The notes under the pieces are model-generated. The model was not told the origin of the DNA and did no database searches. It saw only the letters and a program-made list of their open reading frames with translations. From the NCBI GenBank assembly GCA_036160575.1, contig JAYYDT010000066.1, forward strand, positions 1 to 64,000: a stretch of DNA of 64,000 nt, written 5' to 3'. The stretch is from TMED26 sp002694075 (GTDB lineage Bacteria; Pseudomonadota; Alphaproteobacteria; Thalassobaculales; Thalassobaculaceae). The translations under genes and the position numbers were made by a program. Of this stretch, positions 61,269-64,000 are shown one piece after another; position 1 is the first letter of the stretch; every line of letters begins with the position of its first letter.

Positions 61269-61554
61269 GGCGATCCAAGGGTCCGAGCGGATAGGGCGGC
61301 GTCGAGCCGGCAACGCTAGCATCCCTAGCCGATCACCCGCCATCCGGCAAGCCGCCGGCCGCGGCGCACCAGGCACCGTGGAGGCGGATTTTTGGTTGAT
61401 TTCGGCCGCGCCGTATTGACCGGCAACCCAAATGGCGCAACCATCCCGCGTTACCCTGGTCCTTCGCCGACACAGGCGTGTGGACTGTTGGCAATGGATG
61501 TGTTTTTAAACCGACATACGCAGCGCGTACGTGAGAACACACGGGAGCTTTCAC
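61269..61554. promoter_or_regulatory. divergent intergenic region: MFS-aminotransferase unit / peptide ABC operon
   Basis: This 286-base gap separates divergent units. It holds a plausible -35 TTGGCA at 61488 and a TTTTTAAA patch just after, but the spacing does not give a convincing sigma-70 promoter. A small TACGC/GCGTA inverted repeat lies near 61516-61528. I see no gene in it. Confidence 0.35.
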
Positions 61555-63135
61555 ATGAAAAAAACATTGATGGCGTTGAGCGTCGCGGTCGCCGCGCTCT
61601 CCGCGCAAGGCCTTGAGGCCAAGACCCTGAAATGGGCCTTCCAGGGCGACGCCCAATCGCTCGACCCGCAATCGCTGAACGAGACCTTCACCCTCGGCCT
61701 GTTAGGCAACATCTACGAGGGGTTGGTGCGGCGCGGCCCGGACTTGGCGATTGAGCCGGCCCTGGCGACCAGCTGGAAAATCGTCGAACCGAAACGCTGG
61801 CGCTTCACCCTGCGCAAGGGCGTGACCTTCCATAACGGCAACGCCTTCACCGCCGATGACGTGGTGTTCACCTATCAGCGGACCTTGAAGCCGGGCTCCG
61901 ACGTGAAAACCCGCATGGCCACCGTCGCCGATGTGGTCAAGGTGGACGATCACACCGTCGATTTCATCACCGAGGTGCCGAACCCGATCCTGATCGCCGA
62001 ATGGGCGACTTGGTACATCATGGATAAGGAATGGTCGGAGGCCAATAACGCCGCCGATCCGACCGACATCGGTGAGGGCAAGGAAAACTACGCCACCCGC
62101 CACGCCAACGGCACCGGCCCGTTCATGGTCAAAAGCCGTGAGACCGACGTCAAAACCGTGATGGTGCCAAACCCCAAATGGTGGGACACGCCAAAACACA
62201 ATCTGACCGAAGTGATCATGACGCCGATCGGTTCCGACGCGACCCGCGTCGCCGCCCTGTTGTCGGGCGAGATCGACATGATGTATCCGGTGCCGGTGCA
62301 GGACATGAAGCGCATCGACAGCAACCCGGCGACCGAGGTGTTGGCCGGCCCCGAGTTGCGCACCATCTTCCTGGGCATGGACCAGGAGCGGGACGAGCTG
62401 CTGTATTCCAGCGTCAAAGGCAAAAACCCGTTCAAAGACCTGCGCGTGCGCCAGGCGTTCTACCACGCGATCAACATCGATGCGATCAAGCGAAAAGTCA
62501 TGCGCGGTCTGTCGACCCCGTCGGCGATCATGATTTCGCCGAAATTGTTCGCCGCCCACGCCGGTGAGTTCAAGCGGCTCGCCTACGACCCGGCGAAGGC
62601 CAAGGAATTGCTGGCCGGCGCCGGCTATCCGGATGGCTTCCAAGTGCAAATGGATTGCCCGAACAACCGCTATGTCAACGACGAGTTGATTTGCAAAACG
62701 GTCGTCCAAATGCTCGCCAAAGTCGGCATCAAAGTCGACCTTCTGGCCCAGCCGAAGGCGCAATTCTTCGCCAAAATTCTGCGTCCGAAGCGCGATATGA
62801 GCATGTATCTCCTGGGCTGGACCCCGGGTAGCTTCGACAGCTGGAACGTGCTGTTCAACCTGCACGGCACGCCGAACAAAGACACCGGCCGCGGCAAGTT
62901 CAACGTCGGCGGTTACGGCAACCCCAAGGTTGACGCCTTGATCGACAAGATCCTGGTCGAGACCGACACCACCAAACGCGACGCCATGATCCGCGACGCT
63001 TACCAAATGACCACCGACGAGGTCGCCCATATTCCCCTGCACCAGCAAGGCCTGGCCTGGGGCAAAAAGAAAACCGTCGACTTGAAGCAACGCGCCGACA
63101 ACCAGTTCATGTTGTACTACGTCAACATGAACTAA
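61555..63135 (+). CDS. peptide/nickel-type ABC transporter substrate-binding protein (SBP family 5)
   Basis: This 526-residue secreted protein has a signal peptide (MKKTLMALSVAVAALSAQG, cleavage near residue 22) and the family 5 pattern 'GDAQSLDPQS', 'WRFTLRKGVTFHNGNAFTADDVVFTYQR', then 'LRVRQAFYHAINIDAIKR' in the ligand-binding region. DppA/OppA-like proteins bind di- or oligopeptides and related solutes. The ATG at 61555 follows GGGAGC. It leads the ABC operon continued by the permease. Confidence 0.92.
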   Translation: MKKTLMALSVAVAALSAQGLEAKTLKWAFQGDAQSLDPQSLNETFTLGLLGNIYEGLVRRGPDLAIEPALATSWKIVEPKRWRFTLRKGVTFHNGNAFTADDVVFTYQRTLKPGSDVKTRMATVADVVKVDDHTVDFITEVPNPILIAEWATWYIMDKEWSEANNAADPTDIGEGKENYATRHANGTGPFMVKSRETDVKTVMVPNPKWWDTPKHNLTEVIMTPIGSDATRVAALLSGEIDMMYPVPVQDMKRIDSNPATEVLAGPELRTIFLGMDQERDELLYSSVKGKNPFKDLRVRQAFYHAINIDAIKRKVMRGLSTPSAIMISPKLFAAHAGEFKRLAYDPAKAKELLAGAGYPDGFQVQMDCPNNRYVNDELICKTVVQMLAKVGIKVDLLAQPKAQFFAKILRPKRDMSMYLLGWTPGSFDSWNVLFNLHGTPNKDTGRGKFNVGGYGNPKVDALIDKILVETDTTKRDAMIRDAYQMTTDEVAHIPLHQQGLAWGKKKTVDLKQRADNQFMLYYVNMN

Positions 63136-63153
63136 GCGTCTGACGCTGACTTT

Positions 63154-63202
63154 CGTGGCCCGATCACGCCTCGCGCCGGTCGGGCCACGTTTATTTTATT
63201 TT
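63154..63202 (+). terminator. intra-operon terminator/attenuator hairpin between SBP and permease
   Basis: A perfect 10-bp stem (CGTGGCCCGA and TCGGGCCACG) with a 16-base loop is followed at once by TTTATTTTATTTT. It starts 19 bases after the binding-protein stop and ends 14 bases before the permease start. It probably ends most transcripts, or shields the mRNA end, so that the binding protein is made in excess over the membrane parts. Confidence 0.85.
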
Positions 63203-63216
63203 GCTACGGGACCAAA

Positions 63217-64000
63217 ATGGTCGCATTCATCATCCGCCGCTTGGTGCAATCCTTCGTCGTCATGTTCGTGGTGGCGTTGGTGGCCTTCACCCTGTTTCAA
63301 TTCGTTGGCGATCCGATCAACCAATTGGTCGGTGTCGAGACCGGATTGAAGGAGCGCGAGGAATTGCGCCAACGCCTTGGCCTCAACGATCCATGGATCG
63401 TGCAGTTCGGCCGTTTCGCATTGAACGCGGTGCAATTCGATTTCGGCATTTCCTACCAGCATAAGCGGCCGGTCATCGACATGATCATGACGCGCATGCC
63501 GGCGACCCTCGAACTGTCGCTAATTTCGGCCCTGTTCTCGTTGTTGGTTGGGGTGCCGATGGGGGTTTACACCGGTCTTCACCGCGACAGTTGGTTGTCC
63601 AAATTATTCATGACCGTCTCGCTGGTCGGCATTTCCCTGCCGACCTTCCTGATCGGGATTTTGCTGATTTTCGTGTTCGCCGTGCAACTGGGCATGCTGC
63701 CGTCGTTCGGCCGCGGCGAAGTCGTTCAATTGGGCACCTGGTCGACCGGTTTGCTGACGATCAGCGGCCTGAAGGCGCTGATCCTGCCGGCGATCACGCT
63801 TGGTTTGTTCCAATTGACCTTGATTATGCGCCTGGTGCGCTCGGAAATGCTCGAGGTTTTGCGCACCGACTACATCAAGTTCGCGCGCGCCCGCGGCCTA
63901 ACCAACCAGGCGGTGCATTTCGGTCACGCCCTGAAGAACACCCTGGTGCCGGTGATCACCATCACCGGCTTGCAACTGGGCTCGATCATCGCCTTCGCGA
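63217..64000 (+). CDS. peptide-type ABC transporter permease (DppB-like, partial, 3' end outside window)
   Basis: About 261 codons are present. It begins with the DppB hallmark: MVAFIIRRLVQSF, a long first transmembrane segment, then 'LRQRLGLNDPWIVQFG' and 'DFGISYQHKRPVIDMI'. It continues through several hydrophobic segments to 'EVLRTDYIKFARARGL', the EAA-type loop that contacts the ATPase. The window ends about 60-80 residues before the usual C-terminus. DppC- and ATPase-like genes are expected downstream. Confidence 0.92.
   Translation, partial: MVAFIIRRLVQSFVVMFVVALVAFTLFQFVGDPINQLVGVETGLKEREELRQRLGLNDPWIVQFGRFALNAVQFDFGISYQHKRPVIDMIMTRMPATLELSLISALFSLLVGVPMGVYTGLHRDSWLSKLFMTVSLVGISLPTFLIGILLIFVFAVQLGMLPSFGRGEVVQLGTWSTGLLTISGLKALILPAITLGLFQLTLIMRLVRSEMLEVLRTDYIKFARARGLTNQAVHFGHALKNTLVPVITITGLQLGSIIAFA

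Noticed and set aside
1..64000. tRNA, rRNA, CRISPR arrays and insertion sequences
   Set aside because: None of the usual sequence patterns (tRNA arms with the GTTCGA-type loop, regular spaced repeats, transposase motifs) was found on reading both strands; a covariance-model scan would be needed to be certain.

Overview
The window is gene-dense, GC-rich DNA of about 64 kb with short intergenic gaps and many stop/start (ATGA) overlaps. The gene set points to an alphaproteobacterium, probably Rhodospirillales-like: a soluble NAD-linked formate dehydrogenase of the Fds type, a DUF3553 protein, a class II aldolase beside mtnA, many NitT/TauT-type and peptide-type ABC parts, and many SDR, CaiB and SMP-30 catabolic enzymes. 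The species was not identified. I saw no rRNA, tRNA, CRISPR array, insertion sequence or prophage, and no stretch over 300 bases without a gene.

Layout. 0-1.2 kb (minus): a cut-off class II aldolase gene and mtnA, for salvage of methylthioribose or 5-deoxyribose phosphate. 1.3-17.0 kb (plus): one co-directional run of about 17 genes that looks like a catabolic island. It has an EthD protein, two SDRs, two alpha/beta hydrolases, a four-gene ABC importer, a CMD protein, an SMP-30 lactonase, a Baeyer-Villiger monooxygenase, a second flavin monooxygenase fused to an NTF2-like domain, a quinone reductase, a GST and a CaiB CoA-transferase. The simplest reading is uptake of a small organic compound, oxygenation to an ester or lactone, hydrolysis, alcohol oxidation and CoA transfer. 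17.0-20.0 kb (minus): an orphan cheA-cheW pair. 20.1-28.4 kb: a molybdenum/formate module made of DUF3553, a fused FdsG-FdsB, FdsA and a DUF4213/DUF364 protein, then mobA and fdhD on the minus strand and moaA on the plus strand. A near-ideal Mo-box (ModE-type operator) lies in the fdhD/moaA divergent promoter.

28.5-33.9 kb (plus): a YbhN-like membrane protein, NAD kinase, and an operon of HpaI-type aldolase, 2-hydroxyacid dehydrogenase, PRISE-type reductase and an isochorismatase-fold protein that lacks all three catalytic residues. 34.0-36.3 kb: an RTX protein and a two-gene accessory unit (ImmA/IrrE peptidase with a membrane coiled-coil protein). 36.5-43.1 kb: a ThDP enzyme with pxpC and pxpB on the minus strand, divergent from pxpA, an M20 peptidase and a nitroreductase, for 5-oxoproline and peptide use.

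43.1-53.7 kb holds mixed genes: Bcr-type MFS, sulfotransferase, enolase-superfamily enzyme with its MFS transporter, ChrA, RadC, a DsbA-like protein coupled to cbiB, an OYE-family reductase, a SIS-domain isomerase and a PcaC-like protein. 53.7-61.3 kb (minus): argC, a PLP threonine dehydratase-like enzyme, a class I aminotransferase, a MATE exporter, a class III aminotransferase and an MFS transporter. 61.5-64 kb (plus): the start of a peptide-type ABC importer operon, with a strong terminator-like hairpin between the binding protein and the first permease; the window ends inside that permease.

Most interesting for follow-up: the Mo-box with the fused Fds system and DUF364 partner, the 15.6 kb catabolic island, the catalytically stripped isochorismatase-like protein, and the ImmA/IrrE-membrane protein pair.
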